Shown here one piece after another: positions 27,585 to 39,800 of a DNA stretch of 64,000 nucleotides. The notes under the pieces were generated by a model. The model was not told the origin of the DNA. It did no database searches and worked only from the letters and a program-made list of their open reading frames with translations. The translations under genes and the position numbers were made by a program. The number at the start of each line of letters is the position of its first letter. The first letter of the stretch is position 1. Source of the DNA: JBBSUQ01 sp964389755 (GTDB taxonomy: Bacteria > Bacteroidota > Bacteroidia > Flavobacteriales_D > Crocinitomicaceae); assembly GCA_964389755.1 (NCBI GenBank), contig CAYMEW010000014.1, forward strand, positions 1-64,000. Direction: 5' to 3'.

Positions 27585-30500
27585 ATGAGATCACTTCTAT
27601 TCACTGCTGTATTAATTATTTACGGACAATTATCCGCCCAAAACTGGGTAGATATTTCAAACACGCTGCCCAGTGCTGCCCAGGACGCCGACCGCTTTGA
27701 AATTCAAATCCTGACGAACGGGAAAGCTTATTGTATTTACAATAAAATGACCTCTGCACAGGTGATCAAAGTCATGGAGTATACTCCGGGCGGATCCTGG
27801 AGTTCCATTTCAACCATTAACACTTCCAGCACTACTTCGGTGTATAAGCGACTGACTTCCACAATCGTTAACGATGTGGTTTATTTCTGGTTTGAAAATG
27901 ACTCGTCGACCGATCAAATGGCGCTTTACTCCATTACCGATGGGGTGGTTGCTTCCGAAGGAATGACCATCAACGGCATCGATACTGGTTCGGAGTTTGG
28001 TCTGCAGGCCGATCCGTTTAACGGTGATCTCTATGCTTATTACGATACTTCCGGACTTTCAAAAGTGCTGAAATTCAACTTTAATACGGACAGCTGGGGG
28101 AATAACATCCTCAACCTCGCCGGGGCCGGCCAGCACAAACAACTGTATATTGCTTCCGATTCCATCTATTATTCACGCTCGGTATTTAATGGCAGCGACT
28201 ATGAGGTCGAAGTTTTTTCCAGTTCCAAAATCGCCCCGTACTTCAGCGTCTTCACGGGTTCCAGCGCAAGCTATCAACCGGGAAATACGGCGCATTCCAC
28301 GACTGGCGACCACCTCCTGTTCGGCGATCTGAACAGCGAACGTTCACTGGTAGCTTCCAATTTCGGAACATTCTATGACATTCCGTTAACAAACGGATAC
28401 GTAACCGGGCAGGTGCTGCCTTTCGATCCGGGCACGGATTACGATCATGTAAATGCGTTCAATGCCTCTGACATTGTTTACATGGATGCAGGAACCATTA
28501 AAGTTATGCGGAAAAACTACCCGCTCAATACTTTTACCCAACTGGGGGCAGATCTTGAAACGAACCCCAACGCGCAAAACCTGCATATCGCACGCGCGCC
28601 GGATGGAATGCATACCCTCGTCGCTTATCGGGACATGTCTTCGCCTCCTTATCCTTTTCGTTTATACCTGTCGAACAATGCGCCGACGGTTTCCACGCAA
28701 ACCCCGGCCGCTCAGAACTGCAGCGAAGTATCTTCGGATTACCTCTACAATTCACTGATCATCGAAGACCTGGATATGGATTCGATCTTCCTGGTAAATA
28801 TTTCTTCTTCGAACACCTCCGTACTCGACCCGTCCGGGATCTATGTGGATTATTTTTACTCCGGTACTTCGATCGAAGTTTACGTATACGCAGATATCGG
28901 CGCGGTAACGGTTCCCACCGACGTAACCCTGCAATTCACGTTTACGGACAATGCCGACATCCTTACGTTCTCAGATGTATTTCACATCGTGCCGTCCGTA
29001 ATTCCGCAGTACATTCTCCCACTTGATTTTTGCGAGACAGATTATGAGGTTAGTCTCTATGATTTCGTCGATCTTCCCGGCGGTATGTTCTCCATTAATG
29101 AAACGCTGATCGATCCCAACTTTGATCCGTCGGCCTATTTTAACAACCCGGGCGACGTTACGATTCTGTCACTTGACTATTTGCCGGATGCCGCTGTTTG
29201 CGCACAGTCTGCCAATGCCACAATCAACATCTTCGCGAGTCCGCAGATCAGTGTGTTGCAGGAAGTTGATGCAAGCAGCTGTGCGGCAAGCGACGGAGTT
29301 CTGGAAGCATCCGTTACGCCCGGTCAGAGTAGTAATTATTCGTACCAGTGGAGCAACAACGTGAGCACTACGCTCTTCCAGAATACGCTGACACCTGGAC
29401 TTTACTCGCTTGAAGTAATCGATGATAACGGTTGCAAGGCTAAAGAAGTCATGCAGGTCGGAATCGATAACGTTTCACTTTCCGCAACGGTTACCGACAA
29501 TCTCTGCAACGATGCTTACGATGGTACGATTACGGTAGATGCTGTCAACGGGATGTTGGCACCTTATTCGTACTTCTGGAGTAACGGGCAAAGTGTAAAC
29601 AGTGCCACGAATTTGCATGCGGGAACGTACTTCGTAACCGTAACAGACGGAAATGGTTGTCAGTACTCTGAACAATTTTCAGTTGCCGAGCCTGCGCCCC
29701 TGGACGGTTATCTCTATGCATACTGGGCTGATTGCGGTCAGTCCAACGGTTCCTTAGATCTCACTATGGCGGGAGGTACCGCTCCCTACACCTTTCTTTG
29801 GAACACGTCCGATGTAACGGAAGATCTTGCCGCCGTTCCTTATGGATACTACGAGGTAACCGTAAGCGATGCGAACGGTTGTGAAACAACCCGGACGGCA
29901 GTAGTGAGCGAGTTTGGCGCACCTTACCTGGACATCGCGGCTAATAAAACAGATTGTAATGCGGACAACGGAGCGCTGGACCTGTCTGTTTCCCTCAGTT
30001 CGGGTGAAACGTCTGTGACCTACAGCTGGTCGAACACAGAAACCACAGAAGACATCGCCAACCTCGCACCGGGATATTATTATGTGGACGTACTTTCCGA
30101 CCTTGGCTGTCACGGAATGGCCGGAGCAACCATTGCAACAAAAGCTCCTGCAAAGAATGACGTTTGCGTGGTGACCGTGGATGGTATTACCACCACGAAT
30201 CTCGTGGTCTGGGAAAAACCCGTTACAAACGATGTTTACAAATACACCATATACCGTGAAAGCGCGGTAGCCGGGCAATACCTGCTCATTGATTCGGTAT
30301 TCTATGATGAGATTTCCGTTTTTAATGACGTGGTTATTTCACCGCTGACCAATTCGTGGCGCTATCGCCTTGGCGTGGTGAACGAATGCCAGGTGGAAAG
30401 TCCGCTTTCCTTTCATCACCGCACAATTCACCTGACAACGGAAGACCTCGGTGGCGGACAGTTTAAGGTCAGCTGGAATAAATACGAGGGAACGGCTTAT

Positions 30501-31004
30501 ACGAGTTTTATTCTTTCGAGGTATACTGACGCAGACGGCTGGGTGGAAGTTACGACGCTGCCAACTGCCGTAAACACGTACACAGACTTTCCTCCATCCG
30601 TTTCAGGGCTTGATTACCGGGTAGACATCGAACTGGACGTGCCCTGTCATGCCACGGAGGGCAAAGCGGAAGATTACAATTATATCCGCTCCAACAGGGG
30701 TAAAGGATCGTTTACACCCGGACTCGGAACAGGAGACCCGAATAACTCGGTACAGGAAGTAAGCCAGGAAGATGTTTCGGTAATGATGTACCCGAATCCT
30801 GTAAGCGCGATTCTGAACATTGAACTCACAGGAGCGGCCCGTACAAACATCGTGGTATTCGATGCAGCCGGCAGGGAAGTGATGCACTTTGAACTCAGTG
30901 AAGGGGTAAATCAACTCGATTGTTCCATGCTGGATGAAGGAATGTATACGATCCGGATCACGGATTTTAATTACTCCAAACGACTGCGCTTTTCTAAAAG
31001 ATAA
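27585..31004 (+). CDS. Secreted T9SS type A protein with SprB-like repeats
   Basis: A 1,139-residue surface protein. The signal peptide (MRSLLFTAVLIIYGQLSAQ) is clear. The N-terminal half is beta-propeller-like. Four SprB-type repeats of about 75 residues follow (about 552-855; motif YxYxWSN...T...L..G.Y.V.V.D..GC). Fibronectin-like strands (about 860-1045) precede the type A T9SS sorting domain (about 1065-1139; VMMYPNPVSAILNIEL, GMYTIRI). SprB-type repeats are found in adhesins of gliding Bacteroidota; here they are only a family resemblance. The gene is monocistronic and ends in a strong terminator. Confidence 0.88.
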   Translation: MRSLLFTAVLIIYGQLSAQNWVDISNTLPSAAQDADRFEIQILTNGKAYCIYNKMTSAQVIKVMEYTPGGSWSSISTINTSSTTSVYKRLTSTIVNDVVYFWFENDSSTDQMALYSITDGVVASEGMTINGIDTGSEFGLQADPFNGDLYAYYDTSGLSKVLKFNFNTDSWGNNILNLAGAGQHKQLYIASDSIYYSRSVFNGSDYEVEVFSSSKIAPYFSVFTGSSASYQPGNTAHSTTGDHLLFGDLNSERSLVASNFGTFYDIPLTNGYVTGQVLPFDPGTDYDHVNAFNASDIVYMDAGTIKVMRKNYPLNTFTQLGADLETNPNAQNLHIARAPDGMHTLVAYRDMSSPPYPFRLYLSNNAPTVSTQTPAAQNCSEVSSDYLYNSLIIEDLDMDSIFLVNISSSNTSVLDPSGIYVDYFYSGTSIEVYVYADIGAVTVPTDVTLQFTFTDNADILTFSDVFHIVPSVIPQYILPLDFCETDYEVSLYDFVDLPGGMFSINETLIDPNFDPSAYFNNPGDVTILSLDYLPDAAVCAQSANATINIFASPQISVLQEVDASSCAASDGVLEASVTPGQSSNYSYQWSNNVSTTLFQNTLTPGLYSLEVIDDNGCKAKEVMQVGIDNVSLSATVTDNLCNDAYDGTITVDAVNGMLAPYSYFWSNGQSVNSATNLHAGTYFVTVTDGNGCQYSEQFSVAEPAPLDGYLYAYWADCGQSNGSLDLTMAGGTAPYTFLWNTSDVTEDLAAVPYGYYEVTVSDANGCETTRTAVVSEFGAPYLDIAANKTDCNADNGALDLSVSLSSGETSVTYSWSNTETTEDIANLAPGYYYVDVLSDLGCHGMAGATIATKAPAKNDVCVVTVDGITTTNLVVWEKPVTNDVYKYTIYRESAVAGQYLLIDSVFYDEISVFNDVVISPLTNSWRYRLGVVNECQVESPLSFHHRTIHLTTEDLGGGQFKVSWNKYEGTAYTSFILSRYTDADGWVEVTTLPTAVNTYTDFPPSVSGLDYRVDIELDVPCHATEGKAEDYNYIRSNRGKGSFTPGLGTGDPNNSVQEVSQEDVSVMMYPNPVSAILNIELTGAARTNIVVFDAAGREVMHFELSEGVNQLDCSMLDEGMYTIRITDFNYSKRLRFSKR

Positions 31005-31029
31005 GATCTTACGTTTATCAAATCACAAG

Positions 31030-31058
31030 ACCGGGGCATTTTGTCCCGGTTTTTTTTG
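31030..31058 (+). terminator. Terminator of the SprB-repeat gene
   Basis: Stem ACCGGG/CCCGGT (31030-31035 and 31045-31050) with a 9-nt loop, followed by eight T residues. Confidence 0.8.
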
Positions 31059-31148
31059 TAACTTAAATATACTAACACGCATCCGGAGAACTTTATCGGA
31101 GCCGCTTCTGGAATGCAATGCAATTAATTTCTTACCTTCATACGTCAG

Positions 31149-33446
31149 ATGAGCACAACACAAACCGAAACAAGCGAAATACAGGATTTTACAGAGCAGT
31201 TTATCAATGAAACAAATTGTTCCGTTTTTTTGACCGGTAAAGCCGGCACGGGGAAAACGACACTTTTGAGACGGATCAAAGAGTCCACGCACAAGCGAAC
31301 CGTAATAGTTGCTCCCACGGGTATTGCGGCGCTGAATGCCGGTGGTGTCACGATCCATTCTTTTTTTCAGTTACCCTTCGCCGGTTTCATTCCCGAATTC
31401 GGTGTTCCGCCGCAGTTTATGGATAAAGTTAAACTGGAAACGCGGGATTCCTTGCGCAGGCATTTCGGAATGAACAAAGAACGTATTAACCTGATCCGGA
31501 GTGTTGAACTGCTCATTATTGATGAGGTTTCGATGTTACGCGCGGACCTGCTCGACGCGATCGACTGGACACTGCGAAACGTCACGCGTAAAAATGAACC
31601 GTTCGGCGGAGTACAGGTGCTTTTTATTGGCGACCTGCTGCAACTTCCACCGGTTGTAAAGCAACAGGAATGGAGCGTTTTGCGTAATTATTATGCCGGG
31701 ATTTATTTTTTCAATGCACAGGTTATGCGTGAGTCTCCGCCGGTTTACATCGAACTCGAAAAGGTATTCCGGCAGCAGGATAACTCCTTCGTAAGTATAC
31801 TAAATAATCTGCGCAACAACAGGCTGACCCGTGAGGACGTTGACCGGTTGAATGCGCATGTTCGCCCGGATTTTAACGCGCTTTCGAACCCCGATTACAT
31901 CACCCTTACCACGCACAACGCCAAAGCAGATGAAATGAATGCACGCGCGCTGGAAAAACTCGACGAAAAAGAATACGGTTTCGCTTCTGAAATAACCGGT
32001 GATTTCCCGCCACATCTGTATCCGCTCGATGAAACACTAAAACTTCGGAAAGGAGCGCGAGTCATGTTTATAAAGAACGATAGCAGCCCGGAAAAGCGAT
32101 TTTACAACGGGAAAACAGGAATTGTTTCGGCGGTAAGTTACGGCGGTGTTAGCGTTCATTTTCCGGATGAATCAAAAACCATTGAGGTTGAGAAATACGA
32201 ATGGGAGAATATCCGTTATTCCCACAATGATGCTTCCGGGGAAATAAATGAAGAAGTACTCGGAACATTTGTTCAGTACCCGCTCAAACTGGCCTGGGCA
32301 ATCACGATCCACAAAAGCCAGGGACTTACGTTTGATAAAGCGGTCCTGGATGTTTCGCGCATTTTTGCACCCGGTCAGGCCTATGTTGCACTGTCAAGAC
32401 TGCGTTCGCTGGACGGGTTGGTTCTGAAAAGTCCGTTTTCACTCAATGGAATTAATAATGAGCAGCAGGTCGTTCAATATGCGGATAACCGTGCGAGCAG
32501 GGATTTGCTGGAAGAAACATACCGGAATAGCCGTCACGAATACCTGCGGACATACCTGCAAAATGCTTTTGACTGGTACGAGGATACTATGGACTGGCAA
32601 ACGCACGCTTCGACGTACAAATCGGCGGCTTCGCGTTCCGAGAAGGGAAAGAATCACGCCTGGTTCAGTCTGCAGCTTCAAAAACTCACCGGACTGAGTG
32701 AACCGGCTTCAAAGTTCCGGCGTCAGATCGATCGTATTTTTAGTGCGCAACAACCCGATATGCCGTTTTTAAAAGAACGGGTGGACGCGGCATACGAATA
32801 CTTTTTTGCTCCTCTCGATCAGTTGTGCACCGCGATGCTGAAAAAAAGTGCCGAACTCGGCCGAAAGCGTACTACCCAGACTTATGCAGGTGAACTGGGT
32901 GAATTAGCTCAAACGCTGATAGACGTCATCCTTGCCATTAAACGGGCCCGCATTTTTACAGAAGCTTTTTCGAACGGAAGAACCCCTTCCAAAGAACTGT
33001 TCTCAGTTCCCGAAATTCTGCATTACCGGCTTTCGAGACTCGAAAAGATAAAGAATGAACTGCGGCAGGAAGCACCCTTGCTGATCGGCGACGAAGATGC
33101 CGAAACGTTGATACCGACCTTAAAGAAAGGGAAACGGTCGGCGAAAAAAGAGCCGAAGAGAAGTACCTACGAAAAAACGCTGGAACTGGTGAACGAAGGA
33201 CTTTCTGCCGAAGAGATTGCAGCGAAAAGGCAACTCAGTTCAGGAACCGTATTCAGTCACCTCACCAAACTCGTCCGGGATGAGAAACTGGAATTGAAGG
33301 ATGTATTGAGCGAAGAACGTATTGCGCTACTCAAAGATCTTTTTGACAACGCGGATGGTGATGCCTTAACTCCACTGAAAGAAAAGGCAGGGGAGGAGAT
33401 CAGTTGGGAAGAGTTGAAACTTTACCGTGCGTATCTCCTGCGTTGA
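31149..33446 (+). CDS. PIF1-like DNA helicase with C-terminal HTH
   Basis: A 765-residue superfamily 1B helicase. Walker A is LTGKAGTGKTTLL (about 29-41), Walker B is LLIIDEVSM (about 121-129), with IGDLLQLPPVV (about 166-176, motif III) and the Thr/Gln-rich IHKSQGLTF (about 388-396, motif V) and VALSRLRSL (motif VI). The C-terminal third contains an all-helical region ending in an HTH/RQC-like domain (about 680-765; EGLSAEEIAAKRQLSSGTV). Bacteroidota PIF1 proteins of this build are thought to act in genome stability, for example at G-quadruplexes; the substrate is not shown here. It overlaps nothing and ends 4 bp from the convergent GNAT gene. Confidence 0.9.
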   Translation: MSTTQTETSEIQDFTEQFINETNCSVFLTGKAGTGKTTLLRRIKESTHKRTVIVAPTGIAALNAGGVTIHSFFQLPFAGFIPEFGVPPQFMDKVKLETRDSLRRHFGMNKERINLIRSVELLIIDEVSMLRADLLDAIDWTLRNVTRKNEPFGGVQVLFIGDLLQLPPVVKQQEWSVLRNYYAGIYFFNAQVMRESPPVYIELEKVFRQQDNSFVSILNNLRNNRLTREDVDRLNAHVRPDFNALSNPDYITLTTHNAKADEMNARALEKLDEKEYGFASEITGDFPPHLYPLDETLKLRKGARVMFIKNDSSPEKRFYNGKTGIVSAVSYGGVSVHFPDESKTIEVEKYEWENIRYSHNDASGEINEEVLGTFVQYPLKLAWAITIHKSQGLTFDKAVLDVSRIFAPGQAYVALSRLRSLDGLVLKSPFSLNGINNEQQVVQYADNRASRDLLEETYRNSRHEYLRTYLQNAFDWYEDTMDWQTHASTYKSAASRSEKGKNHAWFSLQLQKLTGLSEPASKFRRQIDRIFSAQQPDMPFLKERVDAAYEYFFAPLDQLCTAMLKKSAELGRKRTTQTYAGELGELAQTLIDVILAIKRARIFTEAFSNGRTPSKELFSVPEILHYRLSRLEKIKNELRQEAPLLIGDEDAETLIPTLKKGKRSAKKEPKRSTYEKTLELVNEGLSAEEIAAKRQLSSGTVFSHLTKLVRDEKLELKDVLSEERIALLKDLFDNADGDALTPLKEKAGEEISWEELKLYRAYLLR

Positions 33447-33450
33447 GTGA

Positions 33451-33897
33451 TCAGTCTTCGAAGAACAAACGGCCGTTGATCCATTCCGGATCCAGGATCG
33501 CCCGTTTATGTTCATAAAAGCGAATGGCCCCTTCGTTCCAGGCGAGTACCTGCCAGTCCATCCGGCGAACACCTTCGGAGCGCGCAATGCTTACGATTTC
33601 ATTAAAAAGCGTATCGCCGTAACCACGTCCGCGGTATGCCGGTTTTACGTAAAAATCCTCCAAGTACAAACACTTTCCTTTCCAGGTTGAATAGGAATAA
33701 TAGTAAAGTGCGAAACCGACAACTTTTTGATCCAGTTCGGCAACAATGCATTTGCAGATGGAATCTTCGAACAGGTCTTTCGCAAGTTGTTGCGGCGTGT
33801 TGATCACTTCTGCCGGAGCTTTTTCAAAATCAGCGAGTTCATGGATCAGTTCCATGATAGCAGTTTCGTCTCCCGGATGCGCTGGCCTTACAAACAT
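33451..33897 (-). CDS. GNAT acetyltransferase (diamine/thialysine-type), coupled to sprA
   Basis: A 148-residue GNAT protein. The acetyl-CoA-binding motif A is YVKPAYRGRGYGDTLFNEI (about 86-104) and motif B is GVRRMDWQVLAWNEGAIRFYE. The YLEDFYVKP and WQVLAWN segments resemble the spermidine/spermine or thialysine N-acetyltransferase (SSAT) subfamily. Substrate is not proven. Its ATG overlaps the sprA stop as TAATG (33897), so translation is probably coupled to sprA and it is the last gene of the maeB-ruvA-sprA operon. Confidence 0.85.
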   Translation of the reverse strand: MFVRPAHPGDETAIMELIHELADFEKAPAEVINTPQQLAKDLFEDSICKCIVAELDQKVVGFALYYYSYSTWKGKCLYLEDFYVKPAYRGRGYGDTLFNEIVSIARSEGVRRMDWQVLAWNEGAIRFYEHKRAILDPEWINGRLFFED

Positions 33898-36800
33898 TAC
33901 TGAATTCCTCCCAGGTTAAAGCGAAGTCGGATACCGGTACTGAGGTTTCCGGTCGGATAAGACGTGGCGATCTTCGGCGTATTGATCGTCTGGTCGTAAT
34001 AGAACTGGATCGTCAGGTTTTGCCCGATGTTGTAGTCGGCTGACGTTTTCAACGATACGACGCGTTGTCCGGCTGTCGCCTGGTTACTGTTTTCTACAAT
34101 TTTGCGGATCACTGTCAGGTTATCGCGCAGTGAAAGGTCTACCCGGATATTTACCGGGCTCGGTTCGATCTTTTTGAATGGCAGATTCACCTTCGTAAAT
34201 TTATATCCCGTACCAATGATGATCTCGTTTCCGAGTATTTCGGTAACCTGGTTGTTATTAAGCGAGAGCGTTGCACTGCGATCCTTGCGGTACTCGAATT
34301 TCGTGATAAGTCCCTGCCCCTTGATATTCCAGGTCGCATCGAAACCGATCAGCGGGGAGAAACGTTCCGTAAGTGTAACAGACTGGATCGTGTTCGGTGC
34401 GATGTAGTTGTTGTTGTCGTCGCGCGCGGTCGGGTTGCCGTTCGGATCGAACGCGGCCTTGAGGTTCGACTGCATTCCCGAAACGGAAACAGTGGAGCTG
34501 TAACTGTGACGGATCACGAAGTTACGCACGTATTTCTTAAAGAAATCAAATTTGGTAAGCCCGTTGTAATTAATCGACCAGTTCGGGAGCGGCATGTTCT
34601 TCACCGGGTTGATGTTCTTGTCGTTGATACTTTTACCGGTAAACGAGGTCAGGAAAGCCCCGATTACAACTTGTTGCTGGGTTCCGCCATACCCGTCGTA
34701 ATACCCGGAATTCAACTGGTTGGAGCCCGGATTATCCGTTCCTAACCGTTCGGAAACGTCTACGCGACGCCCACGCAGATCTTCAAAAGTCGCCGAGATA
34801 AAGTCCCCTTTTCGTTGGGTCATTGCGAAAGCGGTTCCGAAAGAGATCGTGGTATACGAAAGTGTTGCCATGTCCTGGCGGCTCTGCGATTCATACTGGT
34901 TCGTGGTCGGATTCCAGCGGAAGAACTCGCCACTATTGATACCGTAATTGCGGTTCATCGTCAGTTCGATCGTGAGGTCTTTGATCGGTTCCACACTTGC
35001 ACGTGCGTTGATCGTCTGGTTATACGTACGTGTAAACTGCGTGTTGATATTCTCATTTTTCACCAGCCAGCCATTGGAAGCAGCTGTTTCCGCGATATTG
35101 AATCCATTGGAGTTCCCGAAAATGTCATAACTCTGTTTTCCGAAAACGAAGCCCGCAACCGGTGCCTGCCAGTTGCCGTTAAATCCGAGGATCCGGCTTT
35201 CCTGGTTATAACCCGGCAGGAGTGTTCCGTTAGTCAGCGTATACGTTCCGGAAACGTTGCGCACACTCAGGAGCATACGTGTACCAAAACCAACGATCGG
35301 GTTTACTTCGCGTTCCTTACGTTTCTTCTCACGCTCTTTACGCCGTTTGAACCTTCGTTTTTTACGTTCCCACTTGCGCTTTTCCTTTTTGGTCATCTCT
35401 TCCTCGGGTTTGTCCGGGACGAGTTCCTCCTCTTTCTCAGGTTCCGGTTTGGCTCCTGCGTTCCCCTGTTTCCGGCCGTTGATCGTTTGTGCACCGACAC
35501 GCGCGCGCGGATTTCTTCCTCCGTTCAGCACCTTGCTGAAATAGGGGACTTTGTTGTAAAGCGTCAGGAAGTTCAACTGAGCACTTCCGTTGATCGTCCG
35601 GTTGTTCTGGATGATATTTCCGAAATCGGACTGACCAAGCGGTGCACGTTGCCAGTTATACGTTCCACCGTATTTCACATTTGCCGAAATCCAGTTCAGT
35701 ACAGGCACTTTGTCGAGCGGAAGCGTATAGCTCAGGCTGTAATCGTGCGTATAGTCCATCGTTTTTCCGAAGGTCGACAACTGCGCGCGGATCGTATCGC
35801 GGAAAGCCTGGTAAGCATCCGGGTATTTATCCTTGTCTACCGGTCCGTTGCCCTCATCGAAGATGGCCCGGTTTACGGCGTTGAAGGTAAACTTCAGGTT
35901 GCGCGTAATATCGTACCCGAGGCTGTACGTTCGGTTCCAGGTAAATTGTTTGATGTAAACAGCCGGGATCTGGTAATCGAACGGAAGGTTGTTACGTACC
36001 TGGCGCTCGTTGTAGGTCCGCAGAACATCATTGGAGAACGAAATGTTTTTCGGCATCAGGTAGAGATTCATGTCTTTGACAAGTCCCCACCATTTTGATT
36101 TCATGAACTTGACGTTCTTAAACGGCTCGATCGGTTTGGCGTTGAACGAATAAGCATACCGGAGGTTCGCTGTCCAGGTCTTGGTACGATCGAATTCGGT
36201 GTTGAAATCGCGGTGCAGGTTTTCTGAAAAAGCATAACTGGCCGACCAGTTCGAAATGTTGTAGAAGTGCGGCGTAACCCCCGGAGCAGCTTCTTTGCGC
36301 ACATTCGTGAAGTTATATGAGCGCCGTTCGGTAAAGTCCTGTCCGCGTTTGGCCTTTTCGCGCCGTTCCGCACCTGAATAATCCGATAATTTGACGTCCG
36401 GGTTATACGGATCGTATTCGGGGTTTATGATCCCGAGTGAATAACCATAAAAGAAGGGTAGTGAAATGCGCGCTTTCTTACCGAAAAACTGCCCGAGCTG
36501 AACATTGGTGTTCATGTCGTAACCGATGCGCTGATCGCGCTGGCGTTCCTGGACACGGCTGTCTACGGCACCCCAGTTGATGCCACTGTAGTTTCCGGAC
36601 ATGTTGACGTTCGCAAAATCAGCCAGTTGGACCTGCATACGTGCTACCGCTGCGGAACCGCCTTCACTTACGAAATCGGTCAGGCGAAGTTCGTTTACCC
36701 ACACAATCGCACATTTGGCCAGTCCGTCATCATTCGGCCAAGGGGTAACCTCCCCGGTCGTCGGGTTTCGGATTCCGATCATCATGGTACGGATTTCCTG

Positions 36801-39800
36801 CAGGTTCGGACTACCTTTTACCTTGATGCGCCGCTTCGGGTTTGCGGGATCGATCTGAACGTATTCGATCGTGTAAGCAACAGACGCGTTCCCACCCTCG
36901 ATTTCAGAGTTCCGTTCACGCTTAAGTTTCGTGAGATCGTCAAAGACAATCTCCATGTTGTTCTTTTCGGGCCAGATGTCATCCGGTGAGGAAGTACTAC
37001 TCGGAGTAACATATAACGGAAGTTCGTATTCGTAATAGTTATCCGTGAAATCCGTTCCGAGACGCACGAAAAGCGTCAGGTCCTCATCATTTAACGGGGA
37101 TGCCGGGGTTACTTCTTCGGCGTGAACGAACATTTTCAGTTTTTTGTAGGCCCGAACGTTAAACTGAACGTTTCGGTAGCCGGCGCGTGCATCACCATCC
37201 TGCAGGTTGCAGACTTCGAAGGTCAGAGATTGTTCGTTGAGCTGACGCTGGAACGTTTGCGAAGGATCGACCTCACGCTGGATTCCCGGTGGAATTACGT
37301 AAGGAACAGGTGTACGCTCGGCGTTTTCCTGGATGTTCAGTGCCCCGATATTAAAGGTCGTCAGGTTCGGGTCGGTTTGCTCGCTTTCACCCGGTTGTGT
37401 AAGATCAAGCAAATACTTACGCCATTCTCCCCGAACGAATTCCAGTTTAGCAAAGCGGAGCACGACCTCTTCGTTAAAACCGTGCAGGTACATCCGCATG
37501 AAGCGAATTGCCCGGAAATCCTGGATGCCGTTGACCTTTTTTTCAAAATCTTTGATCGGCACTTTGAACTGGTACCAACGTTCTGTTTTTTCTCCGACCG
37601 TTACGGTTTGCGTATTGGTGATGAAGTTTTGCCCCACGACCATATCTCCCGGTCGCAGACTTACGCGATACTGGAAATACGCTTCCGATTCGGAAAGGTT
37701 GTTATCCTGGTTGATGTCTTCAATATCGGGAGAGTTCGTTCCCAGGGTCGGGTAACCGTCGGCGTTGGCCGTATCGGACATTTCGGTAGTATACGAGTTG
37801 CCCTCCATCCCGTTGTATTTCTTATAGCGTTCAAGGATGTTTTTTTCATCGGCATCGTATTGATCGTCGCGGTAATAATTGTAATCGTCACCGGAAGGAT
37901 CGGCCAGCAATTTAGCTTTCGCTGTAGGAGAAAGGGTAGGATTTGTATTTACCCAGTTTACGAAATCTTCGTACCATTCTCTTTCAGCGCTGTTTTTCCA
38001 GCCATCGAGCCCGACATCCTGGTTAACGCGAGAATCCGGATCACTGTCAAAAGCATTCACGACGACGTGCTGTGTAGAAATACGCGACCAAACAGTGGTA
38101 TCGAGGTTGTCCTGTGTTGTGACACCTGTCGGAGGCAATCCGTTCTCAAAACTTTTGCGGGAGTCGGGAAGTACGTCTTCGGAAATATTTCCGAGGTTAA
38201 AGTAAAGATCTCCACCACTGTGTTGCGTGTTCGGATCCACTGCTTCGGCATCTGCGTTGAACGGATCGAGAATCCAAAACTGGATATACTCGATATTCGT
38301 CTGCTCGAAGTTGTTGGTCGTCAATGCGCGCATGATTCCCGCCCAGCGATCTTCGGGGTTGGTGAAATAACCGTTTGCATCAACTGTGGCAGTCGTGTCG
38401 TAGTTATACATGCCACGCTCTTTCGGATAGTACGCCACGTCGAATACCTGCAGGTTCGGAACGGCTCCGTAAGAAAGGTCCTGTTGCGGAAAAAGTTCTT
38501 TGTAAAGCACGAGGCGCATCCGGCTGTCGTGGATCATTTCCGGATCGTTCTTAATGTGATCGGGCGTGAATGAATTGTTTTGGTAAAACAAGGGGTCGAT
38601 GGTGTACCAGGCAAGTTTTGAACGCTTGAATCCGGCGGAAAGATCGTGCGAGGAGCCTTCCGGGAAAAGGTCGGGCTGACCCTGCGGTACGGATGCAAGT
38701 CGCCAGGAAGTCATATTCTTGATATCGATCGTACTCTGCGCACCTTCAAAATCATCAACGTACGACGTTCCGTTTTTGTTGATCGCTTTCGGAGAACCAG
38801 GGATCAGGTGTGCGAATTCACCCGTGAATGAAAAGGTCGATTTGGCACGGGTTGAGATCACCGGGAGCAGGTCGACCAGTTTCGTGAGGAGCGGAACTTC
38901 CGTACGGTAAGCGAGGTCGAGGCCGAGAATGTTGTTTTTGTACGGTTCGGAACCGATATCCACTTTTTGAGTGACCGGGCGTTCCATCATGCGCATCCAG
39001 GTAGCACCGACATTGAAGTTTTCGTTAAACCGGTAATTAAACCTGGACCCCATCAGCGATTTAGCCTGGAATCCGAACACGGAATTACTTTCGATCGAGA
39101 TCTTGATCGGTGTGTTCGACTCGAGGATACCGGTGTTGAGTATTTTGACACGCCCGAGGTTGTAATCCACGGTGTAATCCTGACCTTCCACAAGTTTAAT
39201 TCCTCCTGCGGTAACAGTTACGGCTCCTTCCGGAACGTTGAGCGCATTCAGCGGAATATCCGATGAAACGGATGACTGGTATTCGCCCTTGAAAACAAAA
39301 CGGTCTTTGGACGGGATCTGCTGCGCAGCCGTTTGGGTGGAATCGTAAAGTTCCGTGTAGGCGACGCGGTCGATAGCGATTTGCGGAACCCCCGCGGCAG
39401 CTAATTTGTCTGCCAGTGTCTCTCCGAACGGTTCAACGGTCGTAAAGTAAACGCGTCCGTTCCGGGTATTGATCGTACCTCCCATTTCGATCCGGTTCGA
39501 AGAACTTTGGTTGATGGGGACAAAGTCGAACAAACCGTCGGAAAAAGGCTGCTGATTCTGGTTCAGATTATCCATTTCGAGAAGCGTTACCAGCAACTGC
39601 TGATCCACACCGTCGTAAGGAAAGAACGGGACGAGCAGGGATGTTTCCGGGTTGTTGTAATTGATGTCGAGCTTAAAGCCCATCTTGTCAACCTGGTATG
39701 CCCCGATCGAATACACGTTTTTCATCATCAGGTCAAAGACCTTGTTGTTCGGGTTGAGAATGGTCGGCTTGATCAGTTTAAGTATCAATGCCTGATCCCC

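Noticed and set aside
34815..38573. Long plus-strand frames antisense to sprA (over 400 codons each)
   Set aside because: They are mirror frames produced by codon bias in sprA; no starts with promoters and no domains.
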